NCBI GenBank assembly: GCA_965221205.1
Contig: OZ244870.1
Coordinates: 2,294,001 to 2,358,000 of the forward strand
Direction: 5' to 3'
DNA from: CBDFMG01 sp965221205 [NCBI: bacterium]
GTDB lineage: Bacteria; SM23-31
Length of the DNA: 64,000 nt
Positions 47,126-54,450 of the stretch are shown here, one piece after another. The stretch's first letter is position 1; every line of letters begins with the position of its first letter. The notes under the pieces are model-generated. The model made no database searches and had not been told where the DNA came from. It worked only from the letters and a program-made list of their open reading frames with translations. The position numbers were made by a program, and so were the translations under genes.

Positions 47126-47198
47126 GCGGGCATAGCTCAGTTGGTAGAGCATCAGCTTCCCAAGCTGGGGGTCGCGGGTTCGAGCCCCGTTGCCCGCT
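47126..47198 (+). tRNA. tRNA-Gly(CCC)
   Basis: 73 nt. Acceptor GCGGGCA pairs with TGCCCGC, discriminator T, D-arm TAGCTCAGTTGGTAGAGC, anticodon loop TTCCCAA with anticodon CCC (codon GGG), T-loop TTCGAGC with stem CGGG/CCCG. CC follows but the final A of CCA is not encoded. The accessory island with restriction and defence genes starts just past its 3' end. Confidence 0.95.
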
Positions 47199-47378
47199 CC
47201 GGTTTTCATTCGTATATTACGCACCTTATCTTGTTATCAAATAAGCACTTATAAGATAGCTTCAAAGGAAGGGAATGCAAATCCCCCGATTTCCTTCTAT
47301 TCCCGACTATCACCAACTATAGACAGGATTATTCGATATAAATTGGATGATTCATGACGGAATCACTCCAATTCAAGA

Positions 47379-47813
47379 ATGGGTATAGCAGGTGCCTTGA
47401 TAGTCAATGTTTGGTATCTTCGTATGTTGAAAAAGCAGAATGATTCCAAATTATTCTTACAATTATTTTCTCGAATCATTTCTTGTCAGGATCAACTTTT
47501 TGAGCGTAGGATAAACCCAGCAACTGATACAATGAGTAAAAAACAATTTAAAGCTGAACACGATAGGCTAAAAATAAAGATGCCTGGTTATGCAGAAGCT
47601 TTCTGCTTTCTTATCAACAAAGGATTGTTTTCCAATAAAAGAATGCTTCATGATTACATCAAATACAGTCTAAAAGAATGGTATCAATGGGCTAATGGCG
47701 TTAACAAAAAATTTCCAGACCAGACAGGGAAAAGTGGACTTATACTGAAATCGTCACGTTGTATAAATTTGTATATTGTCCAACAAGATTTAAAAGATGT
47801 TACCCCACGTTAA
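47379..47813 (+). CDS. hypothetical protein with N-terminal hydrophobic segment
   Basis: 144 aa from the ATG at 47379. The first 14 residues (M-G-I-A-G-A-L-I-V-N-V-W-Y-L) are hydrophobic, then the protein is helical and basic, with S-K-K-Q-F-K-A-E-H-D-R-L-K-I-K and Y-S-L-K-E-W-Y-Q-W-A-N-G. Not recognised. It resembles small proteins of mobile islands with one membrane helix and a cytoplasmic domain. Confidence 0.45.
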   Translation: MGIAGALIVNVWYLRMLKKQNDSKLFLQLFSRIISCQDQLFERRINPATDTMSKKQFKAEHDRLKIKMPGYAEAFCFLINKGLFSNKRMLHDYIKYSLKEWYQWANGVNKKFPDQTGKSGLILKSSRCINLYIVQQDLKDVTPR

Positions 47814-48461
47814 AATTAAAATAATACCCACCACAAACCGAAACAATCCTGCAATACTATTTCATTACACCACAAAGAAAAGTTCGTCATTACAATCAGC
47901 AGTGCGTTACAATAGACAATACTATTTCAGGAATGGCGCCGTATCGTGGCGTTCGTAAATGAAATATTCTTATTCAAAGGCTTTCAGGATAACCAGCTCG
48001 GCGAATTTCGAAAAACTGTGTCAATCAGACGATACGACAGGTTATATGATAGTCCGGAATATCACCGGGCGTTCTTGTCGACCGGCTGAACAAAGCATAG
48101 AGAGCTGTGCTCACACTCGCTGCAGCATTCAGCAGTGCTTGTGAAGTTTGCTGCATTGTGCCATATGATTATACATTACGCCGCACCATTTCAAAAATAT
48201 TCTTGTACTTTTCGTGAAATTTCTCTAATATTCACATTTTGTGTTTTTTGTAGCGTGTCCGGTAGGTGTCCCTGACTATCAGTTCTATATGAGCACACTG
48301 GTGTGCATGACAGGGTTGATTGACAAGTCGAATATACGTTTCTTTCTCCCCGTTCGACTGCTGAACGATATAAACATGGTTGTTGTTCGAGACGTTTCAA
48401 CAAAGTATGAGCATAGACATTCATCGAGCATGTGCAATAATCCTGAGAGGAGCTTTGATCC
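47814..48461. other. island debris without an intact gene
   Basis: 648 bp. A frame without ATG from about 47912 to 48091 reads like protein (F-Q-E-W-R-R-I-V-A-F-V-N-E-I-F and E-F-R-K-T-V-S-I-R-R-Y-D-R-L-Y-D-S-P-E-Y) and ends in TGA; it is probably a gene remnant. A near-palindrome GCACACTGGTGTGC lies at 48293-48306. The last 100 bp become GC-richer and end with the GAGGAG Shine-Dalgarno of the next gene. Confidence 0.4.
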
Positions 48462-49394
48462 ATGATTAAAAGAGGTGGCATTCATTCCAGCGGACTGCTG
48501 TTTTTGGTCTTCATCAGCGTTGGTTCTGCTTGGGCACAGGGGGTGAGAGGGTTCTATCTGAGCCACGATATGGGTTTCAACGTGGCGCCGAAAGTGGTTC
48601 TCAGGGGAACCACTTCCGACCGTGCCAGTGTGTGCGATGAGTTCATCAACCCGCTGTACGCGGCTGTCGGCGGATGCACGAGCCCCAATCGTGGTGCAGG
48701 CGACGGCTGGAGCACTGCGTTCAAGCGTGCTCGGGGGATCCTCAGTGGCGCAGCGGTCGGCTATCGATTTACAGACCGCATCCGCGTCGAAGAGCAGTAC
48801 TCGTACCGGGAATCAGCCTACGATCAGAAGGCAGCGATCACCAGTGAGGATGGGGCGTCGTTCGCCAAGCTGGGGGGCGAAATCGAGGTGGCGAGCGAAA
48901 GCATCAGCAGCGTTACATCGCATGCGCTTTTCAGCAACGTGTACTTCGACTTCCCCAATGATGCGAGCCGCTTTACGCTGTACATTGGGGTGGGCGTCGG
49001 CTTCGGGTTCACGAATGTGGATTACGGAGGACTCTGGGCGCGGACCACCGATCCGAGTAAGATAACAACGGCGTCCGGGCTCCCCAATGAGGCGGACATC
49101 CAGCGAAATCTCGCCGCCACAACGAGCAGTGATCGAGAAAAACTCCGCGACACGCTCGTGGGGTATCAAGTGCTTTTCGGAGGAGAGTTCGCACTCGCCG
49201 AGCGGGTGTCGCTTGGTGCGCAGGGCCGCTGGGTCAGGTTCGGAAGTTTTTCCGCCGATGGCGGTGAGGCAGACCGGTTGCGGAGTCACGTGTCCAACCT
49301 GCGTCTGGACGGCAGTGAACCGGTGACCTATCGAATTCAGACGAACGACACCGGGCTCCTGGGCGTCAGCGTGAGCATCAAGTATTTCTTTTAG
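48462..49394 (+). CDS. GC-rich outer-membrane beta-barrel protein
   Basis: 310 aa. Signal peptide ends S-A-W-A-Q. The mature part has the alternating pattern of small surface barrels such as Opa or P44/Msp2 (R-G-F-Y-L-S-H-D-M-G-F, A-A-V-G-Y-R-F-T-D-R-I-R-V-E, Y-I-G-V-G-V-G-F-G-F) and ends K-Y-F-F, a terminal Phe for barrel insertion. GC content is plainly higher than in all neighbours (GCG, GGC and CTG codons are common), so it was acquired from another lineage. A GAGGAG Shine-Dalgarno precedes the ATG. Possible role as a phage receptor or surface-variation protein is inference. Confidence 0.8.
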   Translation: MIKRGGIHSSGLLFLVFISVGSAWAQGVRGFYLSHDMGFNVAPKVVLRGTTSDRASVCDEFINPLYAAVGGCTSPNRGAGDGWSTAFKRARGILSGAAVGYRFTDRIRVEEQYSYRESAYDQKAAITSEDGASFAKLGGEIEVASESISSVTSHALFSNVYFDFPNDASRFTLYIGVGVGFGFTNVDYGGLWARTTDPSKITTASGLPNEADIQRNLAATTSSDREKLRDTLVGYQVLFGGEFALAERVSLGAQGRWVRFGSFSADGGEADRLRSHVSNLRLDGSEPVTYRIQTNDTGLLGVSVSIKYFF

Positions 49395-49730
49395 TCGGCA
49401 CATGGAGAACAACAAGCTCTAGTGGGAAATCAACGACCCGCTGGAATCAATCAAAGAGCAGAACGCGCTTCTTGTGAAGGCAAGACGACCAACCGCCTCC
49501 GAAAGACGTTATGGGAGATGCGTGATATCGAGCGCCCGGCCATCCACGATACCGTGCGGGTCGTTTCGCCACAATCCCGGTATCCGGGATGGGCGGTGAA
49601 TGCGCTCATGGACCTCGGGTGTCTCCACGTGCTGCTGCCGATTCTAACCCAGGAGAAGGAGAGGAAAAGGCTCTCACCATTCCTCTTGACAATAAAGCTA
49701 TACCAAGGAAAACAAGGAAATTCGCTCATT
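49395..49730. other. GC-rich debris joined to the first GAF-HEPN repeat
   Basis: 336 bp. Up to about 49680 the DNA has the high GC of the preceding gene. A GTG at 49422 opens a frame that runs through into the GAF-HEPN gene, but its 103 extra codons (for instance T-L-W-E-M-R-D-I-E-R-P-A-I-H-D) have no match in the other copies. At 49684 the sequence switches to the repeat (CTCTTGACAAT), marking a junction. I treat the upstream part as a fragment of an unknown gene. Confidence 0.5.
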
Positions 49731-51080
49731 ATGCAAAAGAACACTTCCAATAAAGTTGATCATCTTCTCGTCGAACACGTTATCGCTGCCGTAAATGAGG
49801 TGAAAGGCCCAGACAGAGCGCCAGCACTATACAAATGTATTAACGAAGTGTGCACGCAACTCGAGTGGCCGATTGGACATGCATATTTTCCTGCGGAGGA
49901 CAATCCGATGAGATTAGAGCCTTCGACATTATGGTTTTGTGATAATCCTGATCAATACAAAGACTTTCGCGATATAACCGAAACCACTTCATGTGACATT
50001 GACGTAGATTTGCCCGGTCGAGTATTAACAACTAAAAAACCTGCATGGATTCCCGATGTTACGAAAGATACCAGTTTCCATCGGGCAAAAGGTGCTCAAG
50101 ACATCGGGGTCAAAGCGGCTTTTGCTTTCCCTGTAATATTGCATTCAGAAGTAATCGCTGTTCTGGAATTCTTTTCGCCGTTGGCCATCGAACCTGATGA
50201 ACAGATTCTGGAGAGTGTTGAAAATATCGGCAAACAGGTTGGGAAAGTCATGGAAGTCAAGAAACAAAAATTTGAAGCTGAGGTTAGAAAATTAAATCAA
50301 CAACTAAAAGAAGTGGCTTCAAGAAAATTCCAACCTAAAAATTTAATTCATCCCGAAGAGCTGGATTTTCATAGAGAACGGATTGAAGCTATCTGGGAAC
50401 AGGTTTTCAGACTCAAGGCAAATGTGTATTATATAAAGCTTATATCAGAGTTTCCATTTGATTTATTTGAACTCGGAAAAAGAACACTTTTCTGGATTCT
50501 TGTCAAAGATAGTATGATTGAATCTTCGATAACGTTAATTTATAAGACATTGATAGATAATGACGACAGGACTCTAACACTCAAAAGATTTAAAGATGAG
50601 ATTGTCTGCCGTTTCAAGAATGAAGAAGATAAAAAACAATTTATAGGGGATTGGGATGTTCAACTTGGAAAAATCGGCCCAAATATAGAAGATAGAATAA
50701 GAGACCTGCGTAATAACACTGTTCATTTCAATCTCAATAGAGCTCTCAATATTGATGTTTCAGATGAAGATATTAAAAAACGAGCCATCTTTCTAAAAGA
50801 AATATATGAACTCACCGAAAATATAGAGTCTCTCTTTCGCGTATTAAATCTTGGTCATAGTCATATGTACAAGACAACTAACTTGTATCATCGTTCTGAT
50901 ATAGAACACCCGAGCGATATTGAAGTTTTCTTCGATACCATTGCTGAAAAAAGCGCAATTATGAACATGCCGGAAAATTGTCAAAAATTGTGGCTGGTAT
51001 ACCGAAAAAATTTGAATGATCACCAAATTGAAACTTTTAATAAATACAGAGAGAAGTTTGATTTACCTCGAGTTGAATAA
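49731..51080 (+). CDS. GAF-domain protein with AbiU2/HEPN-like C-terminus, copy 1
   Basis: 449 aa from the ATG at 49731, the start shared by all three copies (M-Q-K-N-T). Residues 10-175 form a GAF sensor domain (D-L-P-G-R-V, K-K-P-A-W-I-P-D-V, A-A-F-A-F-P-V, V-I-A-V-L-E-F-F). A coiled-coil-like linker follows, then an all-helical domain from about 205. It has F-W-I-L-V-K-D-S-M-I-E-S and the motif R327-N-N-T-V-H332, an R-x4-H as in HEPN ribonucleases and the AbiU2 abortive-infection group. A conserved tail (P-S-D-I-E-V-F-F-D-T-I-A-E-K) ends the protein. I infer a ligand-controlled RNase effector, tied by position to the restriction operon. The HEPN call is by eye. Confidence 0.75.
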   Translation: MQKNTSNKVDHLLVEHVIAAVNEVKGPDRAPALYKCINEVCTQLEWPIGHAYFPAEDNPMRLEPSTLWFCDNPDQYKDFRDITETTSCDIDVDLPGRVLTTKKPAWIPDVTKDTSFHRAKGAQDIGVKAAFAFPVILHSEVIAVLEFFSPLAIEPDEQILESVENIGKQVGKVMEVKKQKFEAEVRKLNQQLKEVASRKFQPKNLIHPEELDFHRERIEAIWEQVFRLKANVYYIKLISEFPFDLFELGKRTLFWILVKDSMIESSITLIYKTLIDNDDRTLTLKRFKDEIVCRFKNEEDKKQFIGDWDVQLGKIGPNIEDRIRDLRNNTVHFNLNRALNIDVSDEDIKKRAIFLKEIYELTENIESLFRVLNLGHSHMYKTTNLYHRSDIEHPSDIEVFFDTIAEKSAIMNMPENCQKLWLVYRKNLNDHQIETFNKYREKFDLPRVE

Positions 51081-51088
51081 TGGGTCAT

Positions 51089-51125
51089 ACCGGGTGATCC
51101 GGTAAAAAATATGTTGCAATGCAAC
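51089..51125. promoter_or_regulatory. conserved palindromes before the hsdM 5' copy (site 1)
   Basis: ACCGG-GTGAT-CCGGT (51089-51103) and GTTGC-AAT-GCAAC (51113-51125) follow the first GAF-HEPN stop and precede an AAGGA Shine-Dalgarno and ATG. The same pair occurs at 52792-52828 and, with one arm changed in each, at 54401-54437. They may be operator sites or mRNA hairpins setting hsdM translation. Confidence 0.5.
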
Positions 51126-51138
51126 AAGGAAGTAACGT

Positions 51139-51429
51139 ATGGCGGAACAAGAATCCATGGAGAGACAGCTTTGGAAAGCTGCGGACAAGCTCAGAAAGAA
51201 TATCGATGTCGCTGAATACAAGCACATCGTATTTGGGTTGATGTTTCTGAAATATATCTCTGATTCTTTTGAGGAACTCTACAGCAGGTTACGCAAAGGT
51301 GAAGGCGACTATGCCGGATCAGAACCGGAAGATAGGGATGAGTACAAAGCAGAGAACATTACTCTTGACAATCAATCTATACCAAGGAAAACAAGGGGAT
51401 TTACTGATTATGCAAAAGAACACTCCTAA
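51139..51429 (+). CDS. truncated HsdM N-terminal domain, copy 1
   Basis: 96 aa. Residues 1-73 are nearly identical to the start of the intact HsdM at 54451 ([35 protein letters not shown]); the last 23 residues come from the leader of the next repeat. The frame is intact and has its own Shine-Dalgarno, so a short protein can be made. It overlaps the following GAF-HEPN gene by 20 bp. The HsdM N-terminal helical domain helps bind partner subunits and DNA, so a peptide like this could interfere with the enzyme; it could equally be a duplication by-product. Confidence 0.6.
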   Translation: MAEQESMERQLWKAADKLRKNIDVAEYKHIVFGLMFLKYISDSFEELYSRLRKGEGDYAGSEPEDRDEYKAENITLDNQSIPRKTRGFTDYAKEHS

Positions 51430-52783
51430 TAAAGTTGATCATCTTCTCGTCGAACACGTTGTCACTGCGGTAAATGAGGCGAAAAGTATGGAAGACGCGC
51501 TGCAAAAATGTATTAACGAAGTGTGCACTCGACTCGAGTGGCCGGTTGGGCATGTATATTTTCCTGCGGAGGACAATCCGATGAGATTAGAGCCTTCGAA
51601 ATTATGGTTTTTGGATAATCCTGATCGATACAAAGACTTTCGCGATATAACCGAAACCACTTCATTTGAGATTGGTGCAGGTTTGCCCGGTCGAGTATTG
51701 AAAACCAAAAAACCTGCATGGATTCCCGATGTGACGAAAGATACCAATTTTCCCCGGGCAAACCGTGCTCAAGATATTGGGGTCAAAGCGGCTTTTGCTT
51801 TCCCTGTAACAGCAGATTCAGAAGTAATCGCTGTTCTAGAATTTTTTCACCCGTTGGCCATCGAACGTGATGAACAGATCCTGGAGAGTGTGGAAAATAT
51901 CGGCAAACAGGTTGGGAAAGTCATAGAAGACAAAGTCATAGAAGTCCTAAAAAATCGATTTGAAGCTCAGCTCAGAGAAAGTGATTTAAAAGAAATCCAA
52001 CCTGAAGATGTAATTGAACCCGAATTTCTGGATTTTTATACAGAACACATTGAAGCTATCTGGAAGCAGGTTGTCAAACTCAATTCAAATGTTTACTGTT
52101 TAAAACGTATAGAAGAGTTCCCATTTGATTTATTTAAACACAACCCATCACCTTTCTGGACTTGTGTCGTGGACAGTATGTTTGAAACTTCGGTAATGGT
52201 AATTAACAGGATATTGATAGATAAAGATAATGACGGCAGGAATCTAACACTCGAGGGATTGAAAGATAAGATTGTCTGCCATTTCAAGAGTGAAAAATAT
52301 AAAGAACAATTTAAAAAGGTTTCAGAGGTTTTAAAGGTTTTAAAAGTTTTAAAGGTTTTAAAGGATTGTCAATTTGGGGAAAATAACAATCATATAGAAA
52401 AAAGAATGAAAAAACTACGTAACAAATATTTTGCTCATTTCGATAGAGGTTTCAATATTAAGGTTTCAGCTGAGGATATTGAAGAACGAACCGTCTTTCT
52501 AAAAGAAATATACGAACTCACCGAATATATAAATTCTTTCTTTCAATTACTACATTTTGGTCGTGGATACGGTCAAATTTACTTTGATTATCATTCTGAG
52601 GCAGAACACCCGAGCGATATTGAAATTCTCCTCGATACCATTGCTGAAAAAAGCGCAGTTATGAACATGCCGAAAAAAAGACCAGAATTTTGGCCGGAAT
52701 ACAGAAAAAAAAATTTGAAAGATCACGAAATTAAAACTCTTAATAAATACAGAGAGAAGTTTGATTTACCTCCAGTTGTATAA
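51410..52783 (+). CDS. GAF-domain protein with AbiU2/HEPN-like C-terminus, copy 2
   Basis: 457 aa from the ATG at 51410, inside the end of the truncated hsdM copy. The GAF domain (residues 10-175) is close to copies 1 and 3 (G-A-G-L-P-G-R-V, P-A-W-I-P-D-V, F-P-R-A-N-R-A-Q-D-I-G-V). The helical C-terminal domain has R337-N-K-Y-F-A-H343 (R-x5-H). Just before it lies a repeat-encoded stretch V-L-K-V-L-K-V-L-K (DNA 52326-52361) absent from the others. The domain is clearly more diverged between copies than the GAF part. Same inferred role as copy 1: GAF-gated RNase effector, unproven. Confidence 0.75.
   Translation: MQKNTPNKVDHLLVEHVVTAVNEAKSMEDALQKCINEVCTRLEWPVGHVYFPAEDNPMRLEPSKLWFLDNPDRYKDFRDITETTSFEIGAGLPGRVLKTKKPAWIPDVTKDTNFPRANRAQDIGVKAAFAFPVTADSEVIAVLEFFHPLAIERDEQILESVENIGKQVGKVIEDKVIEVLKNRFEAQLRESDLKEIQPEDVIEPEFLDFYTEHIEAIWKQVVKLNSNVYCLKRIEEFPFDLFKHNPSPFWTCVVDSMFETSVMVINRILIDKDNDGRNLTLEGLKDKIVCHFKSEKYKEQFKKVSEVLKVLKVLKVLKDCQFGENNNHIEKRMKKLRNKYFAHFDRGFNIKVSAEDIEERTVFLKEIYELTEYINSFFQLLHFGRGYGQIYFDYHSEAEHPSDIEILLDTIAEKSAVMNMPKKRPEFWPEYRKKNLKDHEIKTLNKYREKFDLPPVV
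52326..52361 (+). repeat. 9-bp microsatellite in GAF-HEPN copy 2
   Basis: Four tandem units of AGGTTTTAA (one with a single change), encoding repeated V-L-K. The 9-bp period keeps the frame, so unit gain or loss would change linker length without breaking the gene. Confidence 0.85.
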
Positions 52784-52791
52784 TGGATCAT

Positions 52792-52828
52792 ACCGGGTGA
52801 TCCGGTAAAAAATATGTTGCAATGCAAC
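52792..52828. promoter_or_regulatory. conserved palindromes before the hsdM 5' copy (site 2)
   Basis: ACCGG-GTGAT-CCGGT (52792-52806) and GTTGC-AAT-GCAAC (52816-52828), identical to site 1. Here the ATG inside the second palindrome (52822) opens the frame that, past the frameshift in the hsdM copy, joins the third GAF-HEPN gene. Confidence 0.5.
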
Positions 52829-52841
52829 AAGGAAGTAACGT

Positions 52842-53109
52842 ATGGCGGAACAAGAATCCATGGAGAGACAGCTTTGGAAAGCTGCGGACAAGTTCAAGAA
52901 AAAATATCGATGCCGCTGAATACAAGCACATCGTACTTGGGTTGATGTTTCTTAAATATATCTCTGATTCTTTTGAGGAACTCTACGGCAGGTTACGCAA
53001 AGGTGAAGGCGACTATGCCGGATCCGACCCTGAAGACAGGGATGAGTACAAAGCAGAGAACGTAACTCTTGACAATCAATCTATACCAAACCAAGGAAAT
53101 TCGCTCATT
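52842..53109 (+). pseudogene. truncated HsdM N-terminal domain, copy 2 (frameshifted)
   Basis: Starts with ATG 52842 like hsdM, but a net 1-bp insertion near 52893-52905 shifts the frame and stops it after about 25 codons. After the shift the HsdM sequence ([19 protein letters not shown]) continues in the same frame as the next GAF-HEPN gene. A start at 52822 would thus yield a 521-residue HsdM-N/GAF/HEPN fusion. Confidence 0.7.
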
Positions 53110-54387
53110 ATGCAAAAGAACACTCCTAATAAAGTTGATCATCTTCTCGTCGAAGAAGTTGTCGCTGCGGTAAAGAAGGCTGAAAATAAAGAAGACGCGC
53201 TGAAAAAATGTATTGACGAAGTGTGCACGCAACTCAAGTGGCCGATTGGACATGTATATTTTTCTGCGCAGGACAATCCGACGAGATTAGAGCCTTCGAA
53301 ATTATGGTTTTGTGATAAACCTGATCAATACAAAGTCTTTCGCGATATAACCGAAACCACTTCATTTGAGATTGGCGCAGGTTTGCCCGGTCGAGTATTG
53401 AAAACTAAAAAACCTGCATGGATTGCCGATGTTACAAAAGATACCAATTTCCCCCGGGCAAACCGTGCTGAAAACATTGGAGTCAAAGCGGCTTTTGCTT
53501 TCCCTGTAATATTGCATTCAGAAGTCGTTGCTGTTCTGGAATTCTTTTCGCTGTTGGCCATCGAACCCGATGAACAGATCCTGGAGGATATGGAAAATAT
53601 CGGCAAGCAGGTCGGGAGAGTCATACTTAGAAATTCCATTCGTCCCGAAAAGCTGGATGCTTATAAAAAAGATATTGAAGTTATCTCGCAACAGGTTGTC
53701 AGACTCAATTCACATTTTTATTGTATAAAACGTATACACGAGTTCCCATTTGGTTTATTTAAACACGAAAACATGCCTTTCTGGATTCTTGTCGTGGACA
53801 GTATGTTTGAATCTTTGGTAATGATAATTTATAAGATATTAATAGATAATGACAGCAAAGGCGGCAAGACGCTAACACTCAAGAAACTTAAAAATAAGAT
53901 TGTCAACTGTTTTATTAAAGAAGAGTATAAAGAACAATTTAATAAAACTTGGAATGATCTATTGGGGAAAAACAACGAAGATTTAAAAGCTGTAACAGAT
54001 AAATTAAAAACACTACGTCACAAACATTTTGCTCATTTTGATATAAAGTTCAATACTGATATTTCAGATAAGAGTATTGAAAAACAAACCTTCTCTCTAC
54101 CAGAAATAGATAAACTCATCAAATATATAAACTCTCTCTTTCAAATGTTAAGTCTTGGTCGTGATTTCCTGAAAACTGCCCTTTATTATCCTCCTGATGC
54201 AAAAAACCCGAGCGATATTGAAATTCTCCTCGATACCATTGCTAAAGAAAGCGACGTTATGCACATGCCGGAAAAAGACAAAAAAGACCCTGATTCTTGG
54301 AAGGCATACCGAAGAGAAATTGTGAATGATCACCAAATTGAAACTTTCAATAAATACAGAGAGAAGTTTAATTTACTTCCAGCTTGA
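53110..54387 (+). CDS. GAF-domain protein with AbiU2/HEPN-like C-terminus, copy 3
   Basis: 425 aa from the ATG at 53110; the frame is open upstream to an ATG at 52822, so a longer HsdM-N fusion is possible. The GAF domain is again well kept (G-L-P-G-R-V, P-A-W-I-A-D-V, A-A-F-A-F-P-V, L-E-F-F). The linker after it is shorter than in copies 1 and 2. The helical domain has V-V-D-S-M-F-E-S and R303-H-K-H-F-A-H309 (R-x5-H), and the tail P-S-D-I-E-I-L-L-D-T-I-A is present. It ends 63 bp before hsdM, so co-transcription with the restriction operon is likely. Inferred role as for copies 1 and 2. Confidence 0.75.
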   Translation: MQKNTPNKVDHLLVEEVVAAVKKAENKEDALKKCIDEVCTQLKWPIGHVYFSAQDNPTRLEPSKLWFCDKPDQYKVFRDITETTSFEIGAGLPGRVLKTKKPAWIADVTKDTNFPRANRAENIGVKAAFAFPVILHSEVVAVLEFFSLLAIEPDEQILEDMENIGKQVGRVILRNSIRPEKLDAYKKDIEVISQQVVRLNSHFYCIKRIHEFPFGLFKHENMPFWILVVDSMFESLVMIIYKILIDNDSKGGKTLTLKKLKNKIVNCFIKEEYKEQFNKTWNDLLGKNNEDLKAVTDKLKTLRHKHFAHFDIKFNTDISDKSIEKQTFSLPEIDKLIKYINSLFQMLSLGRDFLKTALYYPPDAKNPSDIEILLDTIAKESDVMHMPEKDKKDPDSWKAYRREIVNDHQIETFNKYREKFNLLPA

Positions 54388-54400
54388 ATAAATAGGTCAT

Positions 54401-54437
54401 ACCGAGTGGTCCGGTAAAAAATATAGTGCAATGCAAC
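54401..54437. promoter_or_regulatory. diverged palindromes before intact hsdM (site 3)
   Basis: ACCGAGTGGTCCGGT (54401-54415) and GTGCAATGCAAC (54426-54437) correspond to sites 1 and 2, but each has lost some pairing. If the sites are operators, the full hsdM may be controlled differently from the truncated copies. Confidence 0.4.
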
Positions 54438-54450
54438 AGGGAAATAGTGT

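Larger units (their letters stand above)
49684..51360 (+). repeat. tandem repeat unit 1 (GAF-HEPN gene + hsdM 5' end)
   Basis: First of three direct repeats. Each starts at CTCTTGACAAT, runs through a GAF-HEPN gene, a 50-65-bp gap with palindromes, and the first 73-74 codons of hsdM, ending at GAGAAC. This unit is about 1.68 kb. Copies differ by point changes throughout and small indels, so the duplication is not recent. Confidence 0.85.
51363..53064 (+). repeat. tandem repeat unit 2 (GAF-HEPN gene + hsdM 5' end)
   Basis: Second direct repeat, about 1.70 kb, from CTCTTGACAAT to GAGAACGTA. The GAF-HEPN gene is intact; the hsdM 5' part at its end carries a 1-bp insertion. Confidence 0.85.

Noticed and set aside
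47959-48144. 61-codon frame after tRNA-Gly
   Set aside because: Another frame through the same DNA reads more like a protein remnant; this one has no family pattern.
49422-49730. N-terminal extension of the first GAF-HEPN gene from a GTG
   Set aside because: The extra 103 residues come from GC-rich foreign DNA and are absent from the other copies; ATG 49731 is the common start.
49686-53074. TTGACA before each GAF-HEPN gene as a promoter -35 box
   Set aside because: It is conserved in all three repeats, but no -10 hexamer stands 16-18 bp downstream; TATACC follows after only 7-8 bp.
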